From Chitinophaga pinensis (GTDB lineage: Bacteria > Bacteroidota > Bacteroidia > Flavobacteriales_D > Crocinitomicaceae), in the NCBI GenBank assembly GCA_945897765.1, contig CAMDGP010000162.1, forward strand, positions 1 through 5,485: a DNA stretch of 5,485 nt. The letters are read 5' to 3'. Every line of letters begins with the position of its first letter. Position 1 is the first letter of the stretch. Below are positions 1 to 5,485 of the stretch, piece by piece. The notes below the pieces were generated by a model. It searched no databases. It saw nothing but the letters and a program-made list of their open reading frames with translations, and was not told the DNA's origin. Both the position numbers and the translations under genes were made by a program.

Positions 1-55
1 TTAATGTAATGCGTTCTGAGAAGATATAAAGTTTTTCATCCGGTTCGCGTCAAAC

Positions 56-86
56 ATTGTTTAACAAATACTTATAGATACTTTTT
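56..86 (+). promoter_or_regulatory. Putative Bacteroidota-type promoter of the CAP-domain gene
   Basis: ATTG at 56-59 (3 of 4 matches to the -33 TTTG element) is followed after exactly 19 bases by TACTTTTT at 79-86, which differs from the -7 consensus TAnnTTTG only in the last base. This is the spacing known for the primary sigma factor of Bacteroidota. Transcription would start near position 91-93 and leave a leader of about 70 bases before the ATG at 162. The match is by eye in very AT-rich DNA, so chance is possible. Confidence 0.5.
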
Positions 87-161
87 ACATCACAGAATTT
101 CTAAAGGATATTAATAAATATTTAATAAGGATCATTAATCAAAGGATAAAAAAATAGCGTC

Positions 162-800
162 ATGAAAAATCTAATTGTAATCTTGTTTTTCTTAATTAGA
201 ATGAACGTTTTCTCACAAATTAATATCGACTCTATCGCATTTTATATGTATGTAATGCATAACGACGAAAGAACTAAAAATGGTGTATCAAAAAGATACC
301 TTTCATCAAATTGTAAAAATGCCGCAGAAATTCATTTAAATTATTTAATGAAATATGGTTTTGGATTAAGACATTCTGAAGATAAAGTTATTTACGGAAA
401 AAAAGTTTTACCTGAACCAGAGGATAGATATAATTTATTTAATAAAGATTCTGTCTTGGCAAGATATGCCGATGATTATTATGTTAAAAAATCTGCTTGG
501 GTTTATGATGCCGAGATAGCCACAAGACAACAGATTAATTTTAATCAAAATGAAGTGGTTTCAAATAAAGTAGTTGCTGAAAGATTGATGCAAAATTTTA
601 AAAACTCAAAAGCACATTATGGATCAATAATTCAAAACTATTCTGAATACCTTAGTCGAGGTAATTTTATAGTAAATTACACTACTGTAATTGATAATGG
701 TTTAGTTCAACACACATTTTATTGTGTTGCTATCTTTGAAACGGGATATTTTCTTAAAAATAAAACCCCGTATACAGGGGATTATAGTAAAGTATATTAA
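162..800 (+). CDS. Secreted CAP-domain (SCP/PR1-like) protein
   Basis: A 212-residue protein with an N-terminal signal peptide: a Lys at residue 2, a hydrophobic stretch at about residues 4-12 and a likely cleavage site after VFS near residue 18. The mature part reads as a CAP (cysteine-rich secretory protein / antigen 5 / PR-1) domain. HNDERTKNGV at 33-42 fits the first helix, RHSED around His71 fits the first conserved His, DAEIA with Glu118 fits the ENIA-like motif, and NSKAHY at 148-153 with His152 fits the SPxHR-like motif. His71, Glu118 and His152 would line the CAP cavity. There are only two cysteines in the mature region (51 and 188), so not the multi-disulfide pattern of eukaryotic members. 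Bacterial CAP proteins are secreted, but their roles are mostly unknown and no substrate can be named. The gene stands alone with its own promoter, is visibly more AT-rich than the glp genes, and sits next to a decayed coding fragment, which suggests an accessory gene. The start is chosen because the signal peptide begins there. Confidence 0.7.
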   Translation: MKNLIVILFFLIRMNVFSQINIDSIAFYMYVMHNDERTKNGVSKRYLSSNCKNAAEIHLNYLMKYGFGLRHSEDKVIYGKKVLPEPEDRYNLFNKDSVLARYADDYYVKKSAWVYDAEIATRQQINFNQNEVVSNKVVAERLMQNFKNSKAHYGSIIQNYSEYLSRGNFIVNYTTVIDNGLVQHTFYCVAIFETGYFLKNKTPYTGDYSKVY

Positions 801-934
801 TATTCACTTAGAGTGGCGATTCTCCTGTAATTAATTTTTTCCACCTTCGTAATCGTATCCACATGAATTCCAACGATTCTTGAAATTTCGGAAGCCTTGT
901 ATCCCTACTTTAAGTATTCAATTGTTTTTGCCAC
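797..934 (-). pseudogene. Decayed helix-turn-helix fragment (recombinase/transposase-like)
   Basis: The minus strand from 934 down to 797 translates as VAKTIEYLK, then a TAG stop at 907-905, then GYKASEISRIVGIHVDTITK and a short tail to a TAA at 799-797. The part after the stop is a textbook helix-turn-helix: GYKASEI for the first helix, the RIVGI turn, and HVDTITKVEK for the recognition helix. The residues on both sides of the stop join into one expected motif (ten residues ending LLK-Q-GY in many relatives), so the TAG is probably a decayed CAG or CAA codon. Such domains end many serine recombinases and begin many transposases. No recombinase catalytic domain is found here, and an in-frame TAA lies directly upstream of the first codons. 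The fragment overlaps the last bases of the CAP gene tail to tail. I read it as a leftover of a mobile-element or recombinase gene; its exact family is not resolvable. Confidence 0.55.
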
Positions 935-987
935 AATTTATCTCCCTATTTTCATTTTTCATTTTAACTTAGGGAAAAAATCGAAAG

Positions 988-2469
988 ATGAAACCTTATA
1001 TACTTGCTATTGATGCTGGAACTACAAGTTCGAGAGCATTGATTTTTGACCATAAAGGCAATCAAATTGCGCTTGCACAATATGAATTTAAGCAATATTT
1101 CCCTAAAGAATCTTGGGTGGAGCACGATGCAATTGAGATTTGGGAAACACAAGTGAAAGCAATTAAAGAGGTTCTCTTCAAAGCAAATATTTCTCCGGAT
1201 CAAATTGAAGCTATTGGTATTACCAATCAACGTGAAACAACCGTTGTATGGAATAAAATTACGGGCTTGCCTGTTTATAATGCAATCGTTTGGCAAGATA
1301 GAAGAACTGCTGCTTTCTGTGAAGAATTGGTTGCTCAAGGTTATGAAACAAAAATTCAAGAGAAAACAGGTTTAGTGGTTGACTCCTATTTTTCAGGTAC
1401 AAAAATTAAATGGATTTTAGACCAAAAGCCAGAGAATAGAAGTTTGGCTGAACAAGGTGATTTGTTATTCGGAACGATTGACACTTGGCTTATTTGGAAT
1501 TTAACGCAACGCCAAACACACGTTACCGACCCAAGTAATGCAAGTCGAACTTTGCTCTATAACATTCACGATTTAAAATGGGATCAGGAATTGGTTGATT
1601 TACTGACAGTTCCTTCTTCAATGTTACCAGAAGTAAAACCTTCATCTGGAATTGTTGGATATGCACAACTAGCAGAATGGAATTCCAATATTCCAATTAG
1701 TGGGATTGCTGGCGACCAACAAGCTGCTTTGTTTGGACAGATTTGTTTCGATGCTGGAGAAGTTAAAAACACCTACGGAACAGGTTGTTTTTGTGTGATG
1801 AACACGGGAGAAAAACCCGTTAAATCAAATAATAAAATGTTAACCACGATTGCTTGGCAGTTGAATGGAAAAACGACTTATGCAATTGAAGGAAGTGTTT
1901 TTATTGCAGGCGCACTGATTCAATGGCTGCGTGATGGTATACAAATTATTGAGTCCTCTGCGGAAGTGGAAGCTTTGGCAAAATCAGTTGAAAACAATGG
2001 TGGTTTGACTTTCATTCCCGCATTAGCAGGTTTGGGAGCACCTTATTGGGATTCAAATGCGACTGGTGCAATAATGGGAATTACCCGAGGAACAGAAAAA
2101 GGTCACATTGTTCGAGCAGCATTAGAAGCTATAGCGATGCGTTCGAGAGAAATTATTTTTGAAATGCAAAAGGATGCTGGCGTTGTCTTTTCATCGCTAA
2201 AAGTGGATGGCGGTGCCAGTAAAAACAATTTGTTGATGCAGATTCAAGCTGACTTATTGAACGCTGAAGTGATTCGACCAAGTACAACTGAAACAACAGC
2301 ATTAGGAGTTGCCTTTCTCGCTGGATTAGGAACAGGATTTTGGAAAGATCAAGAAGAATTGAAGAAAATATGGCAGAAAGAAGCAGCATTTCAACCCATT
2401 CAAAATGAAAACACAGCAAAAATTGTTTCCCTTTGGAATTTAAGAATGGGTAAAATTACCACTAAATGA
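988..2469 (+). CDS. glpK: Glycerol kinase
   Basis: Cytoplasmic FGGY-family kinase that converts glycerol and ATP to sn-glycerol 3-phosphate, the trapping step of glycerol uptake. Its 493 residues match the usual length of about 500. The N-terminal domain carries the phosphate loop DAGTTSSR (9-16), the glycerol-contacting QRET (81-84, Arg82 and Glu83) and the FGGY signature YFSGTKIKWILD (134-145) with Tyr134. The second domain has AGDQQAALFGQ (241-251) with Asp242 as catalytic base, TYGTG (262-266), GLGAPYWD (348-355) and the adenosine-side VDGGASKN (406-413). Most kinases of this family have DQG at the loop; here it is DAG. The loop before ISGIAGDQQ (about 226-234, AEWNSN) lacks the Gly-rich segment and Arg that bind fructose 1,6-bisphosphate in the E. 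coli enzyme, and has no His equivalent to the HPr-phosphorylated one of Firmicutes. It is the first gene of the operon and overlaps glpD by ATGA. I could not identify a good promoter in the bases before it. Confidence 0.97.
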   Translation: MKPYILAIDAGTTSSRALIFDHKGNQIALAQYEFKQYFPKESWVEHDAIEIWETQVKAIKEVLFKANISPDQIEAIGITNQRETTVVWNKITGLPVYNAIVWQDRRTAAFCEELVAQGYETKIQEKTGLVVDSYFSGTKIKWILDQKPENRSLAEQGDLLFGTIDTWLIWNLTQRQTHVTDPSNASRTLLYNIHDLKWDQELVDLLTVPSSMLPEVKPSSGIVGYAQLAEWNSNIPISGIAGDQQAALFGQICFDAGEVKNTYGTGCFCVMNTGEKPVKSNNKMLTTIAWQLNGKTTYAIEGSVFIAGALIQWLRDGIQIIESSAEVEALAKSVENNGGLTFIPALAGLGAPYWDSNATGAIMGITRGTEKGHIVRAALEAIAMRSREIIFEMQKDAGVVFSSLKVDGGASKNNLLMQIQADLLNAEVIRPSTTETTALGVAFLAGLGTGFWKDQEELKKIWQKEAAFQPIQNENTAKIVSLWNLRMGKITTK

Positions 2470-4001
2470 ATCGCTCAGAAAATTTAAAGAAAGTTGCTCA
2501 AACTGAAGTTTGGGACGTGCTTGTGATTGGGGGAGGAGCAACAGGATTAGGGACTGCTTTAGATGCGGTAAGTCGTGGGTTATCAGTCCTTTTAATAGAA
2601 AAATACGACTTCGGAAAAGGAACATCTTCAAGAAGTACAAAATTAGTGCATGGTGGTGTTCGCTATTTGAAAAATGGTGATATTTCTTTGGTTACTGAAG
2701 CTTTACGCGAGCGAGGATTGATGCTTCGAAATGCACCTCATTTAGTTCGTAATATGCGCTTTATCATTCCAACTTATAGCTGGTGGGCTAATCCATTTTA
2801 CGGTGTAGGTTTGAAAATTTATGATTTGATGGCTGGTAAATTAGGTCTAGGTCCATCTCAAATATTGAATAAGGAAGAAACAATTGCCCAAATTCCAAAT
2901 GTTAATCAAGAGGAATTAAACGGTGGCGTTATTTACCACGACGGACAATTTGATGACGCTAGGATGGCAATAAGTTTGGCACATACAATTGATGAAAAAG
3001 GTGGCTGTGTATTGAATTGCTTTGAGTTTTCGTCATTTATAAAACAAGAAAATCAACTGCTAGGTGTGGTTGCAAAAGATAATTTGAATGATCAATCGTA
3101 TCAGCTTTTTGCTAAAGTAATCATTAATGCAACAGGTGTTTTTTCAGAGAAAATAATGAAATTGGACGATGAAAATGCTTCTTTGAAAATCCGTCCAAGT
3201 CAAGGTGTACATTTGGTGCTTGATAAAAGTTTTTTGAAATCAGAAAATGCGATTATGGTTCCAAATACAAGTGATGGACGTGTGTTATTTGCCGTTCCTT
3301 GGAATGACCATGTGGTGGTTGGAACTACCGATACAGAAGTTTCAGAGATTTCTTACGAACCAAAATCTACTGACGAGGAAGTGAATTTTATTCTTGCAAA
3401 TGCTGAAATTTATATGACAAGAAAACCCACTAGAGCGGATGTGAAAAGTGTTTTTGTAGGTTTGCGTCCATTGATTTCAGCTACTGGAAAATCCTCTAAG
3501 GTGCTATCAAGAAAACATGTAGTAGAAAGAAGCACGAGTGGATTGATTAATGTCTTAGGAGGAAAGTGGACGACTTACCGAAAAATGGGAGAGGATGCTA
3601 TTGATTTAGCATTGAAATACAACCCTTTAACATCTCAAAAAAGCGGAACGGAAGAAATGAAGATTTTCGGTTTTCTAGAGAATAGTACTTGGGATAACCC
3701 GTTACACGTTTACGGAACTGAAACGAAAACACTAGAAAACTTTGGCAAGCTAAACTCTTTGTCGGATAAACTGTTTATTTGTGAAGCTCAAATACGCTAC
3801 GGAGTCCAAAAAGAAATGGTGCTAACGTTAGAAGATATGTTAGCTCGCAGAACGCGCTGTTTGTTTTTAGATGCCTCTGAAACGATAGCAATCGCACCAA
3901 AAGTTGTTAAAATACTTACTGAAGAATTAAATCAAAATGTGGAGTGGGAGCAACAACAACTAACTGATTTTACTAAACTTGCAATAAATTATAAACTATG
4001 A
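2466..4001 (+). CDS. glpD: FAD-dependent glycerol-3-phosphate dehydrogenase (aerobic, quinone-linked)
   Basis: Membrane-associated flavoenzyme that oxidises sn-glycerol 3-phosphate to dihydroxyacetone phosphate and reduces the quinone pool (menaquinone is the usual one in Bacteroidota). Its 511 residues are close to the E. coli GlpD length of about 500. The FAD-binding Rossmann motif is at 20-37 (VIGGGATGLGTALD followed by RG), ending with Glu45 at the ribose position. TSSRSTKLVHGGVRYL (53-68) is the flavin-contact segment with Arg66. Probable substrate and active-site residues by alignment with E. coli GlpD from memory are His249 (QGVHLVL), Arg334 (GLRPL) and Lys367 (GGKWTTYR, 365-372). A C-terminal DAO_C helical domain covers about 390-505, including RYGVQKEMVLTLEDMLARR (444-462). 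It lacks any iron-sulfur or GlpB/GlpC-like part, so it is the single-subunit type. The ATG lies inside the glpK stop (ATGA) and its own stop overlaps glpF in the same way, implying translational coupling. Confidence 0.95.
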   Translation: MNRSENLKKVAQTEVWDVLVIGGGATGLGTALDAVSRGLSVLLIEKYDFGKGTSSRSTKLVHGGVRYLKNGDISLVTEALRERGLMLRNAPHLVRNMRFIIPTYSWWANPFYGVGLKIYDLMAGKLGLGPSQILNKEETIAQIPNVNQEELNGGVIYHDGQFDDARMAISLAHTIDEKGGCVLNCFEFSSFIKQENQLLGVVAKDNLNDQSYQLFAKVIINATGVFSEKIMKLDDENASLKIRPSQGVHLVLDKSFLKSENAIMVPNTSDGRVLFAVPWNDHVVVGTTDTEVSEISYEPKSTDEEVNFILANAEIYMTRKPTRADVKSVFVGLRPLISATGKSSKVLSRKHVVERSTSGLINVLGGKWTTYRKMGEDAIDLALKYNPLTSQKSGTEEMKIFGFLENSTWDNPLHVYGTETKTLENFGKLNSLSDKLFICEAQIRYGVQKEMVLTLEDMLARRTRCLFLDASETIAIAPKVVKILTEELNQNVEWEQQQLTDFTKLAINYKL

Positions 4002-4732
4002 GTATTTACTTTGCTGAATTTATTGGAACCGCCATCTTGCTAATTTTAGGAGCTGGTGTTAACGCAAATGTCTCCCTTAAAAAAACACTTGCTGAGGGAA
4101 ATCAAGCTTGGTTATTGATTACAACGGGTTGGGGTTTGGCTGTTTTTGTTGCTGTTTTTATGGTTGGAAAAATAAGTGGTGCACATTTGAATCCTGCTGT
4201 GACAGTAGCTTTGGCAACAGCTGGAAAATTTGATTGGAATTTAGTTCCTGGTTATGTACTTGTTCAACTTTTGGGCGCAATGGCAGGAAGTTTCTTGAAT
4301 TACCAATTATACTATGACCACTACAAAGCAACAGAAGACGAAGATACGGTAAAAGGTACTTTTTGTACGAGTCCGGCTATTCGAAATATTCCAAGAAATT
4401 TATTCAGCGAACTTTTTGTAACCTTTATATTTATTCTTGCTATTTTCCATATTGCAAGTCCAAGTGTTGAAGTTGAAGGTATTGAAAATGCTCAATTTGG
4501 TCTGGGCGCACTTGAGGCTTTGCCTGTCGGACTTTTAGTGTGGGTTATCGGAATTACGCTTGGAGGAACTACCGGTTATGCGATCAATCCTGCAAGGGAT
4601 TTAGGTCCGAGAATTATTTATGCACTTTTACCTCGACCGAATAAAAATCCAGATTGGTCTTATGCGTGGGTCCCTGTTGTTGGGCCATTGCTTGGCGCTG
4701 TTCTTGCTGCTTTAGTTTATATGAATTTATAA
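3998..4732 (+). CDS. glpF: Glycerol facilitator (aquaglyceroporin)
   Basis: Inner-membrane channel of the major intrinsic protein family, which lets glycerol and other small neutral solutes diffuse in. Its 244 residues give six membrane helices (roughly 4-22, 36-56, 82-103, 135-153, 168-190, 222-242) and two half-helices headed by NPA boxes: GAHLNPAV with NPA at 65-67, and YAINPARD with NPA at 197-199. The Asp201 after the second NPAR is the hallmark of glycerol-type rather than water-only channels. The selectivity filter is inferred as Trp45 (TGWGLAV), Tyr194 and Arg200; E. coli GlpF has Phe in place of Tyr. At 244 residues it is shorter than the E. coli protein (281), mostly at the C-terminus and loops. 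It starts at the ATG overlapping the glpD stop, and being last in the operon places the transporter downstream of both enzymes. No clear hairpin terminator follows its stop. Confidence 0.95.
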   Translation: MSIYFAEFIGTAILLILGAGVNANVSLKKTLAEGNQAWLLITTGWGLAVFVAVFMVGKISGAHLNPAVTVALATAGKFDWNLVPGYVLVQLLGAMAGSFLNYQLYYDHYKATEDEDTVKGTFCTSPAIRNIPRNLFSELFVTFIFILAIFHIASPSVEVEGIENAQFGLGALEALPVGLLVWVIGITLGGTTGYAINPARDLGPRIIYALLPRPNKNPDWSYAWVPVVGPLLGAVLAALVYMNL

Positions 4733-4759
4733 ATTGAGAAAATAGCCTAATTTAGAGGT

Positions 4760-4858
4760 ATGGAAATCAAGTTCACTACCAAAGAAGAACAGAAAAAAGC
4801 GCAAGAAGAAGCCTCTTTAGCTTTAAGGCAAGGGATGAGATTTGTTCTTTCAATTTAA
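4760..4858 (+). pseudogene. Small ORF, possibly the 5' part of a broken small gene
   Basis: An ATG after TTTAGAGGT opens a 32-residue reading frame that begins MEIKFTTKEEQKKAQEEASL and ends RFVLSI. The first half is highly charged and looks like real coding sequence. It resembles the opening of small, roughly 70-80 residue uncharacterised proteins of flavobacteria (xIKFTTKEE..., then a ...LALSPAERF-like stretch), recalled from memory and not checked. Past the RF codons at 4838-4843, the frame that starts at 4843 continues as CSFNLSLLSFSSKF, which fits the expected next part of such a protein better than the actual frame. That would mean a lost base near 4841-4846. No function is proposed. It could instead be an intact micro-ORF or chance. 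It lies 27 bases after glpF on the same strand, so it would be co-transcribed unless a terminator lies between. Confidence 0.4.
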
Positions 4859-4909
4859 GTCTGTTAAGTTTTTCAAGTAAGTTTTCACAATCTATATTTT
4901 TTAAAATTC

Positions 4910-4917
4910 TATCTTTG
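4910..4917 (+). promoter_or_regulatory. -7 promoter element of gatC, abutting the start codon
   Basis: TATCTTTG is an exact match to the Bacteroidota -7 consensus TAnnTTTG. The -33 region is weak: TTTTC lies at about 4882-4886, near the expected place, with no clean TTTG. The element ends only four bases before the gatC ATG at 4922. Since transcription normally starts roughly 5-8 bases past this box, the mRNA would begin at or right beside the ATG. Confidence 0.7.
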
Positions 4918-4921
4918 CACT

Positions 4922-5212
4922 ATGATAATCACAGACGAAATTGTAAACCATATTGCCCATCTTTCTAGATTGGAATTTAAAGGTTCAGACCAAGAGGCAA
5001 TTAAAAACGATATGGAAAAAATCATTGGTTTCATGGCTAAATTGAGCGAAGTACCGACGGAAAACGTAGAGCCTTTGATTTTTATGTCAACTGAAGTAAA
5101 TCGCTTAAGAGAGGATATTCCTGTTGTTTCTGTTACACATGCAGAGGCTTTAAAAAATGCACCAAAATGCGATTCTGATTACTTCCGAATTCCAAAAGTG
5201 CTCGATAAATAA
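4922..5212 (+). CDS. gatC: Aspartyl/glutamyl-tRNA amidotransferase subunit C
   Basis: Small subunit of the GatCAB amidotransferase, which turns misacylated Glu-tRNA(Gln), and in many bacteria Asp-tRNA(Asn), into Gln-tRNA(Gln) or Asn-tRNA(Asn). GatC wraps around and stabilises the GatA-GatB pair. The 96-residue length is normal for the family. Typical features are IVNHIAHLSRLEF (7-19), the helix to about residue 42 (DMEKIIGFMAKLSEV at 30-44), the VEPL turn (49-52), the LREDI segment (62-66), EALKNAP (75-81) and the C-terminal DSDYFRIPKVLDK (84-96). The ATG is the family's usual start, and it lies immediately after a strong -7 box, so the transcript is probably leaderless. gatA and gatB are not in the window, so the complex is encoded at split loci or beyond it. 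A glycosyltransferase-like gene follows after two bases and is probably co-transcribed. Confidence 0.95.
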   Translation: MIITDEIVNHIAHLSRLEFKGSDQEAIKNDMEKIIGFMAKLSEVPTENVEPLIFMSTEVNRLREDIPVVSVTHAEALKNAPKCDSDYFRIPKVLDK

Positions 5213-5214
5213 CC

Positions 5215-5485
5215 TTGAAAGTTACCGGTTTTTCTTTTATTCGTAATGGAATTAAATTGGATTACCCAATTGTTGAAGCGATACAATCCATTTTACCAAT
5301 TTGTGATGAATTCGTTGTTGCTGTTGGTCATTCATATGATGACACGTTAACACTAATCAAATCCATCGACCCAGTAAAAATTAGAATTATTGAAACCATT
5401 TGGGACGATTCCTTGAGAGAAAATGGTGCTGTTTTAGCCGTTGAAACGAATAAAGCATTTCAAGCGATTAGTGAAGATTCGGATT
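5215..5485 (+). CDS. Glycosyltransferase-like protein, 5' part (cut by window edge)
   Basis: An open frame of 90 codons runs off the right edge. It begins (M)KVTGFSFIRNGIKLDYPIVE and continues through SILPICDEFVVAVGHSYDDT (25-44) and WDDSLRENGAVLAVETNKA (64-82). The pattern matches the N-terminus of GT-A fold, family 2-like glycosyltransferases: a first strand ending in RN, a helix ending at SILPICDE, a second strand VVAVG, and an Asp-rich turn. The metal-binding DxD or DE expected further on is beyond the window, so donor and acceptor are unknown. The start is the TTG at 5215: an in-frame TAA sits at 5206-5208, no ATG occurs in the visible frame, and the TTG is exactly where the first strand starts. 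It follows gatC by two bases, so translation probably depends on ribosomes finishing gatC. Confidence 0.75.
   Translation, partial: MKVTGFSFIRNGIKLDYPIVEAIQSILPICDEFVVAVGHSYDDTLTLIKSIDPVKIRIIETIWDDSLRENGAVLAVETNKAFQAISEDSD

Noticed and set aside
1..57. An 18-codon minus-strand ORF starting with ATG at 57
   Set aside because: Too short, no recognisable family, and it overlaps the better-supported forward promoter region. Nothing else supports translation.
766..780. CCCC/GGGG hairpin with a seven-base loop near the end of the CAP gene, as a terminator
   Set aside because: It lies inside the coding sequence, the stem is only four pairs, and no T-run follows. The codons simply encode TPYTGD.
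922..936. TTGT...ACAA inverted repeat as a regulator binding site before glpK
   Set aside because: Arms are only four bases, and the bases also belong to the helix-turn-helix remnant, so chance is likely.
949..962. Tandem TTTTCAT repeat and TATTTTC box as operator or promoter of glpK
   Set aside because: Only two seven-base copies in low-complexity T-rich DNA. No -33 TTTG lies at the right distance from a -7-like box, so no glpK promoter or operator can be called.
964..1359. 131-codon minus-strand ORF opposite the glpK 5' end
   Set aside because: It is antisense to strongly conserved glycerol kinase sequence, and its translation shows no coherent domain. It is a shadow of glpK.
2153..2640. 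Minus-strand ORFs opposite the glpK 3' end and glpD 5' end
   Set aside because: Leucine- and serine-rich antisense translations of conserved glpK and glpD codons, with no recognisable motif or promoter.

Overview
The window looks like chromosomal DNA from a member of the Bacteroidota, most likely class Flavobacteriia. It is AT-rich and has weak or absent Shine-Dalgarno sequences. Two sites fit the Bacteroidota promoter form (-33 TTTG / -7 TAnnTTTG): one before the first gene and one directly abutting gatC. The GlpK, GlpD and GatC proteins also read like flavobacterial versions. This assignment rests on recognition of the sequences, not on a search.

Layout from left to right: (1) positions 1-161 hold a promoter and leader. 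(2) Positions 162-800 encode a secreted CAP-domain (SCP/PR1-like) protein, more AT-rich than what follows. (3) Positions 797-934 on the minus strand hold the wreck of a helix-turn-helix coding sequence, of the kind found at the C-terminus of recombinases and transposases, broken by an in-frame TAG. (4) Positions 988-4732 are a compact glycerol catabolic operon, glpK-glpD-glpF, with both junctions being 4-bp ATGA overlaps. (5) Positions 4733-4921 hold a 32-codon ORF that may be the front end of a broken small gene, followed by the gatC promoter. (6) Positions 4922-5212 are gatC. (7) From 5215 to the window edge is the start of a glycosyltransferase-like gene that begins with TTG two bases after the gatC stop.

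The three glp genes form a complete aerobic glycerol route. GlpF lets glycerol diffuse in, GlpK traps it as glycerol 3-phosphate using ATP, and GlpD oxidises that to dihydroxyacetone phosphate while passing electrons to the quinone pool. No GlpR-type regulator gene is present in the window. GatC belongs to the GatCAB amidotransferase; gatA and gatB are not in the window.

I see no CRISPR array, tRNA, rRNA, intact mobile element or convincing new multi-gene system. The most interesting points are the two decayed coding fragments flanking the glp operon, the apparently leaderless gatC transcript, and a glycerol kinase lacking the residues used by the two best-known allosteric controls.
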